From Bifidobacteriaceae bacterium (GTDB lineage: Bacteria > Actinomycetota > Actinomycetes > Actinomycetales > WQXJ01): DNA of 9,007 nucleotides. The position numbers and the translations under genes were made by a program. Under the pieces are notes generated by a model, which was not told where the DNA came from, did no database searches, and was given only the letters and a program-made list of their open reading frames with translations. How positions within the stretch are numbered: position 1 is the stretch's first letter; every line of letters begins with the position of its first letter. Below, one piece after another: positions 1 through 6,174 of this stretch. The DNA lies in the NCBI GenBank assembly GCA_031278675.1, contig JAITJY010000164.1, positions 1 to 9,007 on the forward strand, given 5' to 3'.

Positions 1-216
1 CTCGCGCGAGATGTACTCCAATTCGCGCTGGGCCAGAGCGCTGGCGCCGACCCGGGCGCGGTTGTCAGAGCTTGTGTTGGTGCCCGCCGAGACTGCCACG
101 GTGGTGGCGGTGGTAAAAAGGACCAGTAGTAAGACGGAGACGATCACCTCGATCATGGTCGAACCGGCATCGCCTACCCGCTTGGCCCAGCCGGGCGACG
201 GGATGTGTTTCCGCAC
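1..216 (-). CDS. Type IV prepilin-like / minor pseudopilin protein, N-terminal part (runs off the left edge)
   Basis: Seen: reading leftwards from a GTG at 216-214, the frame stays open for 72 codons to the window edge. The N-terminus is basic (R2, K3, K12, R13) and leads to a class III prepilin site: G18, then STMIEVIVSVLLLVLF. Glutamate E23 falls at +5 of the mature protein, as prepilin peptidase substrates require, followed by about 20 hydrophobic residues. After the helix comes ALAQRELEYI (residues 60-69), a pattern like the PilV/GspI minor pilins. The start is fixed by a near-perfect ribosome binding site 7 nt upstream. Family knowledge: such proteins are cleaved and N-methylated by PilD, then built into or prime the pilus. 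Position downstream of pilB-pilT-pilC supports a pilus role. Inference: it is a minor pilin rather than the major one. The C-terminal part, which would decide this, lies outside the window. Confidence 0.82.
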   Translation of the reverse strand, partial: MRKHIPSPGWAKRVGDAGSTMIEVIVSVLLLVLFTTATTVAVSAGTNTSSDNRARVGASALAQRELEYISRE

Positions 217-223
217 TCTTGGC

Positions 224-231
224 TCACCTCC
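224..231 (-). promoter_or_regulatory. Strong ribosome binding site of the prepilin-like gene
   Basis: The minus strand reads GGAGGTGA here, complementary to the 16S rRNA 3' end over all eight bases. It lies 7 nt before the GTG at 216-214. This decides the start of an otherwise edge-truncated gene with a non-ATG start. Confidence 0.8.
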
Positions 232-337
232 GATTGCGTCGCGCGCTCTAATGAAGCTGTCCCGCCCCAAGTACTGCGGACCACCTTCTATAACCGCGCC
301 CCCCGAGCGCCGAGTACAAGCACCGAACAACCGGCCT

Positions 338-356
338 GGCCGCCGGCTGGGCGGCC
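338..356. repeat. GC-rich perfect inverted repeat
   Basis: GGCCGCC, a 5-nt loop (GGCTG), then GGCGGCC: a 7-bp perfect stem, extendable by one G-T wobble (337/357) and one C-G pair (336/358). It lies about 120 nt upstream of the prepilin-like start. On the minus strand it could form a stable hairpin in a leader RNA or end a transcript, but no U-run follows. Role unknown. Confidence 0.55.
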
Positions 357-373
357 GGCAAACAGCGATTGAA

Positions 374-398
374 ATCGGCGCCGGGTGTGATCGGCGCC
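374..398. repeat. Direct repeat ATCGGCGCC x2, 16-bp period
   Basis: ATCGGCGCC occurs at 374-382 and again at 390-398, separated by 7 nt. GGCGCC is itself a palindrome, so the pair can also fold as a hairpin. Two direct half-sites upstream of the prepilin-like gene could be a regulator binding site, but in GC-rich DNA this may be chance. Confidence 0.4.
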
Positions 399-465
399 AC
401 AATCGGTGACCCGTAATAGATTGTAGAACCCCTGCCACAGCCCCGCCAGTTTTGGCAAATCGGCC

Positions 466-481
466 TGGACGATGCCGTCCA
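466..481. repeat. Small perfect inverted repeat
   Basis: TGGACG, loop ATGC, CGTCCA: a perfect 6-bp stem with a 4-nt loop. It is one of several in this intergenic stretch and no function is evident. Confidence 0.4.
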
Positions 482-531
482 ATTGGTTGATTGCATCGCC
501 TCACCTGCGTAAATGGCAAGCAGCGCGCCAT

Positions 532-550
532 TGGGAAATCGCATTTCCCA
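532..550. repeat. Perfect 8-bp palindrome with 3-nt spacer (operator-like or hairpin)
   Basis: TGGGAAAT, spacer CGC, ATTTCCCA: a perfect 19-bp dyad. It is AT-containing, unlike the surroundings, and is followed on the plus strand by a second small dyad, GGACTTTAGTCC (560-571). The size and symmetry suit a dimeric helix-turn-helix repressor site, or a short RNA hairpin. There is no direct evidence for either. Confidence 0.5.
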
Positions 551-633
551 GCCTAAATAGGACTTTAGTCCCAGTGTCGATAATGCCTTAGGCCAGTAAA
601 CGATTGGTAATGCAGCGGGAATAGCGCAAAATG

Positions 634-688
634 GTGAAACTGCCTAAGGCTGCAGCCGCGTATTGGCCCGCCAGGCCGGTAGTTTCAC
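634..688 (-). terminator. Candidate stem-loop terminator downstream of pilC
   Basis: On the minus strand GTGAAACTACC (688-678) pairs with GGCAGTTTCAC (644-634): an 11-bp stem with one G-U pair. The roughly 33-nt loop can fold again, with GGCC-tggcg-GGCC and the self-complementary GGCTGCAGCC. The structure begins 13 nt after the pilC stop and is followed by CATTTTGC, a weak T-rich stretch. This fits a transcription end or RNA-stability element for the cvn-pil operon. The missing strong U-tract keeps confidence modest. Confidence 0.45.
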
Positions 689-690
689 TC

Positions 691-701
691 CCCCAGCGGG
701 G
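691..701 (-). repeat. Short GC hairpin abutting the pilC stop codon
   Basis: On the minus strand, immediately after the pilC TGA (704-702), CCCC-GCT-GGGG forms a 4-bp GC stem. Together with the 634-688 stem-loop it may help end or protect the transcript. Confidence 0.35.
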
Positions 702-1922
702 TCACAACTCGTCGGCTGAGGTCGTCAACTGGAAGATCGGCAGATAGAGCGAGATCAAGATGCTGCCCACAACTACGCCGACAACCACAATCAAGATCGG
801 CTCAATGATCGAGGTGATCGAGTTGGTGGTGGCCTGAACCTCCTCGTCGTAGAACTCCGCCACTTTCTCCAACATGGTGTCCAGGGCGCCGGCGTCCTCG
901 CCGACTGAGACCATGCGCGAGATCATGGGGCCAAAGATCGGCTCGGCGGCGATCGCCTTGCCCAGCGCGCTGCCGGTGGTGACCTGCTCCTTGACGCGCT
1001 CGACAGCTTGGGTCACAACAACATTGCCAGCCGTATCGCCGACAATCTCAAGGGTCTGGACAATCGGCACGCCGACCCGGCTCATGGTGGCGATCGACTT
1101 CGACAGCCGCGCCAGCGCCACCTTGAGCAGCAGCGGGCCAATTATCGGGGTCTTCAACTTGATCGGGTCAAGCTTCTCGCGCAGCCAGAGGTCATTCTTG
1201 TGATTCCGCCACCAGATGACGAAAAGGATCACCCCCACCAAGATGGGCAGGATGGCCCATTTGAGGAAGTTTGAGAGCCCGACCAGGATCATGGTCGGCA
1301 GCGGCAGGTCTTTGCCGATGCCCTCGAAGATGCCCTGGAAGACCGGCACAATCCAGAGCAGCATGACGATCACCACGACGCAGGCGAAGACCAAGACCAC
1401 GGCCGGGTAGACCATCGCGGACTTGACCGCCCGGCGCAGCCGCAATTCGCTCTCCAACTGCTCGGCCACCGACAGCAGCACGGCGTCGAGGTAGCCGCCG
1501 GCCTCGCCCGCCCGCACCATCGCCAGGATGACCGGGGAAAAGCTCCGCGGGTGCTTGGCCAGGGCGTCGGCCAGAGTCGAGCCAGTCTCAACATCCCCGG
1601 CGACTTGCAGCAGGACCTTCTGGAGGGCCGGCGACCCAGCCTGCTCGGCCACAGCGTTGATCGATTGGAGCAGCGACAGGCCGGCGTTGACCATTGTGGA
1701 CAACTGGCGGATGGCGATAGCGACATCTTTCGGCCTGGCCGCATTGCCGCCGATGGTGATGTTCATGTTGAGGCCGGTGGTGGAGACCTCTTTGATATCA
1801 ATCGGCGTCATGCCGGATTCCCGCAGGTGGCGGGCGACCGCGCGTTGGTCCGGTCCGTCGATCCGGCCCGTCCTGGTGTCGTTGCCCGCCAGCACGGTGT
1901 ATTCGAAGGTCTTGGCGGCCAC
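702..1922 (-). CDS. pilC: Type IV pilus inner-membrane platform protein PilC (GspF family)
   Basis: Role (family): polytopic platform protein that couples the cytoplasmic ATPases PilB and PilT to pilin polymerisation and removal. Seen: 406 aa, the usual family length. Two homologous T2SSF repeats lie at about 68-190 and 271-395. Each has the family motif: MVRAGEAGGYLD (135-146) and MVSVGEDAGALD (337-348). FYDEEV (357-362) is also typical. Three hydrophobic segments at about 172-195, 221-238 and 375-397 are the expected membrane helices. The N-terminal 1-65 is the cytoplasmic entry domain. The start is GTG at 1922-1920, 6 nt after the pilT stop, with GGAAGGA (1940-1934) as ribosome binding site inside the pilT end. 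It is last of the coupled genes and is followed by a candidate terminator. A type II secretion GspF is the alternative, but the adjacent pilT favours a pilus. Confidence 0.93.
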   Translation of the reverse strand: MAAKTFEYTVLAGNDTRTGRIDGPDQRAVARHLRESGMTPIDIKEVSTTGLNMNITIGGNAARPKDVAIAIRQLSTMVNAGLSLLQSINAVAEQAGSPALQKVLLQVAGDVETGSTLADALAKHPRSFSPVILAMVRAGEAGGYLDAVLLSVAEQLESELRLRRAVKSAMVYPAVVLVFACVVVIVMLLWIVPVFQGIFEGIGKDLPLPTMILVGLSNFLKWAILPILVGVILFVIWWRNHKNDLWLREKLDPIKLKTPIIGPLLLKVALARLSKSIATMSRVGVPIVQTLEIVGDTAGNVVVTQAVERVKEQVTTGSALGKAIAAEPIFGPMISRMVSVGEDAGALDTMLEKVAEFYDEEVQATTNSITSIIEPILIVVVGVVVGSILISLYLPIFQLTTSADEL

Positions 1923-1928
1923 CTCAGC

Positions 1929-3080
1929 TCACATCCTTCCGAAGGGGTTGTTCAGGCCCGCCGCCCCCTGCTGGACGCGCACTGAGCGCCCCAGCATGCG
2001 CGCGAACTCCTCCGGCGCGCGGGCGGTTTCAAGGCCTTCCTCAAAGGTGATGTCACCCGAGCGGACCAGTTCGGCGAGCGACTGGTCCAAGGTGTGCATG
2101 CCCTCGTCCCCGCCCGAGTGCAGCACGGAGTAAATCTGGTGGAGCTTGTTCTCGCGGATCATGGCGCGGATGGCCGGGGTCGCCCGCATCAACTCGGTGG
2201 CGACAACGCGGCCCTTGCCGTCCGCCCGGCGGCACAGGGTCTGCGACAGCACGCCTTGGATGGTGATGGCCAACTGCGAGCGGATCTGATCTTGGTGGGC
2301 CGATTCGAATTGGTCCACCATGCGGTTGATCGATTGGGCGACACCCTGGGTGTGGAGGGTGGCGAAGACCAGGTGGCCGGTCTCAGCCGCCCGCAGGGCG
2401 GTCTCCATTGTCTCGCGGTCGCGCATCTCGCCGACCAGGATGATGTCCGGGTCTTGGCGCAGGGCGTGCCTCAGGGCGTCGGCGAAGGACAGCGTGTCGA
2501 CGCCGATCTCGCGCTGGGCGACGAGGCAGCGGTTGGAGTTGTGCTGGAACTCGATCGGGTCCTCAATGGTCAAAATGTGCCCCGAGCGCGTCCGGTTGGC
2601 CAGGTCGATGATGGCGGCCAAGGTGGTCGATTTGCCGGAGCCGGTCGGTCCGCAGACCAGCACCAAGCCGCGCGGCAGGCCGGCGAAGGTCTTGACCACC
2701 CCGGGGATGCGCAGTTCCTCAAGCGGCCTGATGACGTCGGGGATGACGCGGAAAGCGGCTGCGATAGAGCCCCGGTCCCAGAACAGGTTGGCCCGGAACA
2801 TGTGCCCGGACGGCACCTGGCAGGAGTAATCCAGTTCCAGGGTTTCATCGAACTTGTCGCGCTGGGTGCGGCTGAGCATGCCGAGGAGTTGATCGTAGAG
2901 GACTTCCTCGCCCGGCGCGGTGAAGCCCGGCAGCGGCGACAACTGGCCTGACAGCCTGATGATGGGCGGCAGCAGGGCCGTCAGGTGCAGATCGGAGGCG
3001 CCCATAGCGGCCGCTTCCTCTAAGGCTTGGACCAGGTCCAGGCCGGATTCTTCAACATACGCTTCAGCTGCAATGCTCAT
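1929..3080 (-). CDS. pilT: Type IV pilus retraction ATPase PilT
   Basis: Role (family): hexameric cytoplasmic ATPase that drives pilus disassembly and retraction, giving twitching and DNA uptake. Seen: 383 aa; N-terminal PAS-like domain with the GASDLHL motif (27-33); Walker A GPTGSGKST (144-152); Asp box TIEDPIEF (171-178); Walker B DIILVGEMRD (212-221); His box TGHLVFATLHT (234-244). The C-terminal AIRAMIRENK (303-312) matches the PilT-specific AIRNLIRE helix needed for retraction, and MHTLDQSL (328-335) is the usual PilT tail motif. This separates it from PilB/GspE and from PilU. The start ATG at 3080 overlaps the pilB stop by 4 bp (ATGA), with GAGGG a few bases upstream. The last 25 residues extend past the core and look disordered. 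A retraction ATPase implies a true dynamic pilus rather than a secretion pseudopilus. Confidence 0.94.
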   Translation of the reverse strand: MSIAAEAYVEESGLDLVQALEEAAAMGASDLHLTALLPPIIRLSGQLSPLPGFTAPGEEVLYDQLLGMLSRTQRDKFDETLELDYSCQVPSGHMFRANLFWDRGSIAAAFRVIPDVIRPLEELRIPGVVKTFAGLPRGLVLVCGPTGSGKSTTLAAIIDLANRTRSGHILTIEDPIEFQHNSNRCLVAQREIGVDTLSFADALRHALRQDPDIILVGEMRDRETMETALRAAETGHLVFATLHTQGVAQSINRMVDQFESAHQDQIRSQLAITIQGVLSQTLCRRADGKGRVVATELMRATPAIRAMIRENKLHQIYSVLHSGGDEGMHTLDQSLAELVRSGDITFEEGLETARAPEEFARMLGRSVRVQQGAAGLNNPFGRM

Positions 3081-4756
3081 GCCACAACCCTCAGCAGTTC
3101 CTCAACCGATGTTTGGCCTTGGGCGACTTTGGCCCAGCCGTCTTGCCGCAGCGAAATCATGCCCTGCTCGCGGGCCAGTTCATTCAGCTCGCGGGTCGAC
3201 TTGCGCAGGGCCGTCAGATGCTCTAGCTCCTTGCTCACCGTCATCACCTCGTGGACCGCCAGCCGGCCCTTGAAGCCGGTGTTGGCGCAGGTCGAGCAGC
3301 CGATCGGCCTAAATAGCTGAGGCGGCGGCGGCTCGCGGAAAATCCAGTCCTCGCGCATCAGGTTCCTCTCGGCGTCGGTTGGCGCGTAGGGCTCGCGGCA
3401 GCGTTCGCAGAGCCGCCGGGCCAAGCGCTGCGCCACCACGCAGTCCAAGGCGGAAGCCACCAGGAAGGGCTCGATGCCCATCTCAGTCAAGCGGGTGACG
3501 GCCGATGGCGCGTCGTTGGTGTGCAGGGTCGAGAGCACCAAGTGGCCGGTCAAGGCCGCCTCAACCGCGATCTGGGCTGTCTCGCCGTCGCGGATCTCGC
3601 CCACCAGGACCACATCTGGGTCAGCCCGCAGGATCGAGCGCAGGGCGGCCGCGAAGGTCAGGCCGGCCTTCGGGTTGACCTGGATCTGGTTGATGCCGCT
3701 CATGCGGTATTCGACCGGGTCCTCAATTGTGATGACATTGACCTCCGGCCGGGAGATCTCCTTCAGGGTGGCGTAGAGGGTGGTCGACTTGCCGGAGCCG
3801 GTTGGGCCGGTGGCCAGGATCATGCCGTAGGGCTTGGTGTAGGACTGCTTGTAGCGGTTGAAGGAGGCCTCGGAGAAGGACAGTTTGCGCAGGTCGACTT
3901 GGACGGCGGCGGTGTTCAGGATGCGCAGGACAACTTTCTCGCCCCACACCGTCGGCAGGGTGGCGACGCGCAGGTCGACGCTGTTGCCGTCCACGTTGAC
4001 GGAGATGCGGCCGTCCTGCGGCTTGCGGCGCTCGGCGATGTCGATATCCGCCATGATCTTGATGCGGGAGATGACCTGGGTCTGGATCGACTTGGGGGCG
4101 CTTTGCATCTCATGGAGAACACCGTCGATGCGGTAGCGCACGCGCAGGTCCAGTTCCTCCGGCTCGAGGTGGATATCAGAACAGCCGTCGTGGATGGCCT
4201 GCGAGATGAGCAGGTGGACCCAGCGCACAACGGGCGAGTCCTCCTGCACCACTTCGGCGATGGTGCTGGTGACGGTGCGCTCCTCCTCGCGCGCCGTCGA
4301 GTCGAGGGACTGGCCAATCGAGTCGATCTCGGAATCGGAGCGGACGTAGCGGCGGATGGCGCGGTCAAGGGCGCCGCGCTCGGCCACAGCCGGCACCACC
4401 GCCGCGCCGAGGTAGGAGCGGACATCGTCGATGGCGACGATGTTGCCCGGCTCGGCCATAGCCACCACCACGGCCTCGCCCTCGCGCGCCACCGGCAGCA
4501 GCATGTGGCGGCGGCAGATATTGCCCGGCACCGAGCCGGCCACGCGGGAGTCGACGGGGAAGACGTCAAGGTCGACAAACCTCAGCCCGGCCGCCTCAGC
4601 CAGGATCGGAATCAGGTCTTCTTCTTTCAGGGCGCCGCTGGAGACAAGCGCCTGGCCCAGGGTGACACCGTCCAAAGCCTGCGCCCGGGTGGCCTCCTCC
4701 AGTTGGGCGGGCGAGACCAGGCCGCGGGACAGCAAGGTTTGCTCAAGCGCGCTCAT
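3077..4756 (-). CDS. pilB: Type IV pilus extension ATPase PilB (GspE/PulE family)
   Basis: Role (family): hexameric ATPase that powers pilin polymerisation through PilC. Seen: 559 aa, normal length. An N-terminal GspE-N/MshEN-type domain (about 1-140) contains the repeat-like stretch TLGQALVSSGALKEEDL (32-48). Ahead of the core is a charged linker (140-170). The ATPase core has CSDIHLEP (192-199), Walker A GPTGSGKST (317-325), Asp box TIEDPVEYR (343-351), Walker B DVVLVGEIRD (381-390) and His box TGHLVLSTLHTND (403-415). A zinc-binding tetracysteine C450xxC453...C487xxC490 is intact, as in PilB/GspE but not PilT. Start ATG at 4756 with GAGGTG 4 nt upstream; 4-bp overlaps with the genes on both sides show translational coupling. 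GspE of a type II secretion system is the alternative, but pilT next door favours PilB. Confidence 0.94.
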   Translation of the reverse strand: MSALEQTLLSRGLVSPAQLEEATRAQALDGVTLGQALVSSGALKEEDLIPILAEAAGLRFVDLDVFPVDSRVAGSVPGNICRRHMLLPVAREGEAVVVAMAEPGNIVAIDDVRSYLGAAVVPAVAERGALDRAIRRYVRSDSEIDSIGQSLDSTAREEERTVTSTIAEVVQEDSPVVRWVHLLISQAIHDGCSDIHLEPEELDLRVRYRIDGVLHEMQSAPKSIQTQVISRIKIMADIDIAERRKPQDGRISVNVDGNSVDLRVATLPTVWGEKVVLRILNTAAVQVDLRKLSFSEASFNRYKQSYTKPYGMILATGPTGSGKSTTLYATLKEISRPEVNVITIEDPVEYRMSGINQIQVNPKAGLTFAAALRSILRADPDVVLVGEIRDGETAQIAVEAALTGHLVLSTLHTNDAPSAVTRLTEMGIEPFLVASALDCVVAQRLARRLCERCREPYAPTDAERNLMREDWIFREPPPPQLFRPIGCSTCANTGFKGRLAVHEVMTVSKELEHLTALRKSTRELNELAREQGMISLRQDGWAKVAQGQTSVEELLRVVA

Positions 4757-6174
4757 CTGACACCTCGCGGCATGGTCAGACCCATCGACTTGAAGACGGC
4801 CTGGGTGTGCTCGTAGTTGTCCCGGATGAGATGGCGCGAGGCGGTGTTGATGCGGGCCAGGATCTCCTCCATCGGGGCGCGGTCAAATGGGCGCGCCTCA
4901 GCGATGCAAGCCCGGGCCAGGGTGCGCAGGGCGCTGAGTTCCTCGTGGGTGCGGTTCAACTGCTGGTCGATCGGCCCGACCAGCGGGCCAAGCTGGGCCG
5001 AGACGCCAAAGCGCGGCACCTGGATTCGCCAGGTGGTGAGGAACTTCTGGAACTGCGTCAAATGCGAGTTGGCTGATTCAACCTGGGCGCCAACCTGGCT
5101 GAGCACACTCTGGGCGCCCTCCAGGCCGGCCGAAACTGTCTCGACGTCATCGGCCAAGGCGTAACACAAGAGCGGGACGTACAAGAAACCCTCCGGCGGC
5201 GCGAAACCGTCTAGGTTCTCCAAAGCGAAGTTGATCACCATGTCGTTGTGCAACTGGGCCAAGGCGATGCGGAAGCGCAGCTCCATGACGTCTAGGCGCA
5301 CCCGCGTCAAGCGCTCCGGCAGGGGCGAGATGACCTGCTCGGCCCCGGCCCCGACCTGGGTCATGGCGTTGGCGGTGGAGGCCAGGATGGGGGCGTGGGA
5401 GGCGACCTGCTGGGAGGCGTTCAAGGACACCTGGGTGACCTCGGCCAACTGGGCCACCGTGCCGCCCAACTGCTTGGAGCCGGCCTGAAGCGCCTCAGCG
5501 AGCTGCTGGAGGGAGTCGAGGCGGCCCAGCAGGTCGCCAATCAACTCATCCATAGCGACGGCGTTGTTCAAAATGTCGGCGATGTCGCCGTGCGCCTCCG
5601 GCCGGTAAGTGCGGCGGGCGGACAGCGAGACGCGGGTTTGGGTCTCGGCCGGCAAGGCGGTGTACATGAACTCGTCGTAGGACGGGAAACCGGCCTCCGC
5701 CAGCATCCCGGCCAGCGCGGTCAGGCCAACGGTGGCCGTCTGGGAGCGGTTGGCGCCCTTGCGCTTGGCCTCCTCCTCGATTGGCAGGGCTTGCCCGTAG
5801 AGGCTGAGGGCGGCGTTCCACAGCGGCTCGAAGCGCGGCGAGGAGCGGACGGAGAGGAACCCGCTGCCCATCGGCGTGACGGTGGCGAAGACTTGGTAGT
5901 CGAACCCGTCTTTGGCCAGGTTCTTGACGTAGGCGGCGAAGGGTTTGCCGCCCAGCAGGGTGTCCCACATCAGTTTGAAGGCGCCCGCTGGCATCAGCGG
6001 GTTGCGAATCAAGTTGTGGGGCGCGCCCATCAACTCGTCGCGGGGGAAGGCGGACAGGCGGGCGAAGACGCTGTTGGCAGCGGTGATGACGCCTTTCCTG
6101 TCGGTGCAGGAGAAGAACAACTCATCGACTCCGACACGCCGTTCTTGCCCGATGCGGGACTTGCGATCAAGCAT
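4753..6174 (-). CDS. Soluble Aer-type PAS sensor protein with a long helical C-terminal region
   Basis: Seen: 473 aa. Residues about 15-103 are a PAS domain of the kind found in the E. coli aerotaxis receptor Aer: VITAANSVFARLSAF (29-43), GAPHNLIRNPLMPAGAF (50-66), MW (69-70), GGKPFAAYVKNLAKDG (75-90). Aer binds FAD and reads redox state. There is no transmembrane segment, no HAMP domain and no canonical MCP signalling tip. Residues 200-460 are Ala/Gln/Leu-rich and helical, probably coiled coil, with MELRFRIALAQLHNDM (297-312) reminiscent of a degenerate MCP hairpin. The start chosen is ATG at 6174, overlapping the cvnD stop by 8 bp. A TTG at 6204 would add ten residues but overlaps cvnD by 38 bp. 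Its place between cvnD and pilB suggests it links the GTPase to the pilus motor or senses redox for it (inference). Ligand and partner are unknown. Confidence 0.78.
   Translation of the reverse strand: MLDRKSRIGQERRVGVDELFFSCTDRKGVITAANSVFARLSAFPRDELMGAPHNLIRNPLMPAGAFKLMWDTLLGGKPFAAYVKNLAKDGFDYQVFATVTPMGSGFLSVRSSPRFEPLWNAALSLYGQALPIEEEAKRKGANRSQTATVGLTALAGMLAEAGFPSYDEFMYTALPAETQTRVSLSARRTYRPEAHGDIADILNNAVAMDELIGDLLGRLDSLQQLAEALQAGSKQLGGTVAQLAEVTQVSLNASQQVASHAPILASTANAMTQVGAGAEQVISPLPERLTRVRLDVMELRFRIALAQLHNDMVINFALENLDGFAPPEGFLYVPLLCYALADDVETVSAGLEGAQSVLSQVGAQVESANSHLTQFQKFLTTWRIQVPRFGVSAQLGPLVGPIDQQLNRTHEELSALRTLARACIAEARPFDRAPMEEILARINTASRHLIRDNYEHTQAVFKSMGLTMPRGVR

Larger units (their letters stand above)
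217..701. other. Intergenic stretch between pilC and the prepilin-like gene, rich in inverted repeats
   Basis: These 485 bases hold no gene I can support. By eye, base composition is clearly less GC-rich than the genes around it, especially between about 480 and 650. At least six small inverted repeats are present (338-356, 466-481, 532-550, 560-571, 634-688, 691-701) and one 9-bp direct repeat (374-398). The region probably holds the end of the pilC transcript and the promoter or 5' leader of the prepilin operon, but I see no convincing -35/-10 pair. Minus-strand frames are open over 643-248 and 500-288, but with atypical codon use and no clear start. They are discussed as a possible decayed gene. 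Confidence 0.6.

Noticed and set aside
217..300. A -35/-10 promoter just before the prepilin-like gene
   Set aside because: TTGGGG and TTATAG/TTAGAG-like hexamers exist on the minus strand, but not with convincing spacing. The match is no better than chance in this composition.
11..409. Plus-strand 132-codon frame over the left edge
   Set aside because: It is Arg/Pro-rich without motifs and runs opposite the prepilin-like gene, which has a signal peptide and a strong ribosome binding site.
702..4756. Type II secretion system instead of a type IV pilus
   Set aside because: GspE and GspF are homologous to PilB and PilC, but the adjacent PilT with the AIRAMIRENK retraction helix is specific to type IV pili.
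2094..4816. Long plus-strand open frames (2094-2951 and 3521-4816)
   Set aside because: They lie opposite pilT and pilB, which have complete catalytic motifs. Their translations are Asp/Gly/Val/His-rich with no domain, as expected for the antisense of GC-rich genes.
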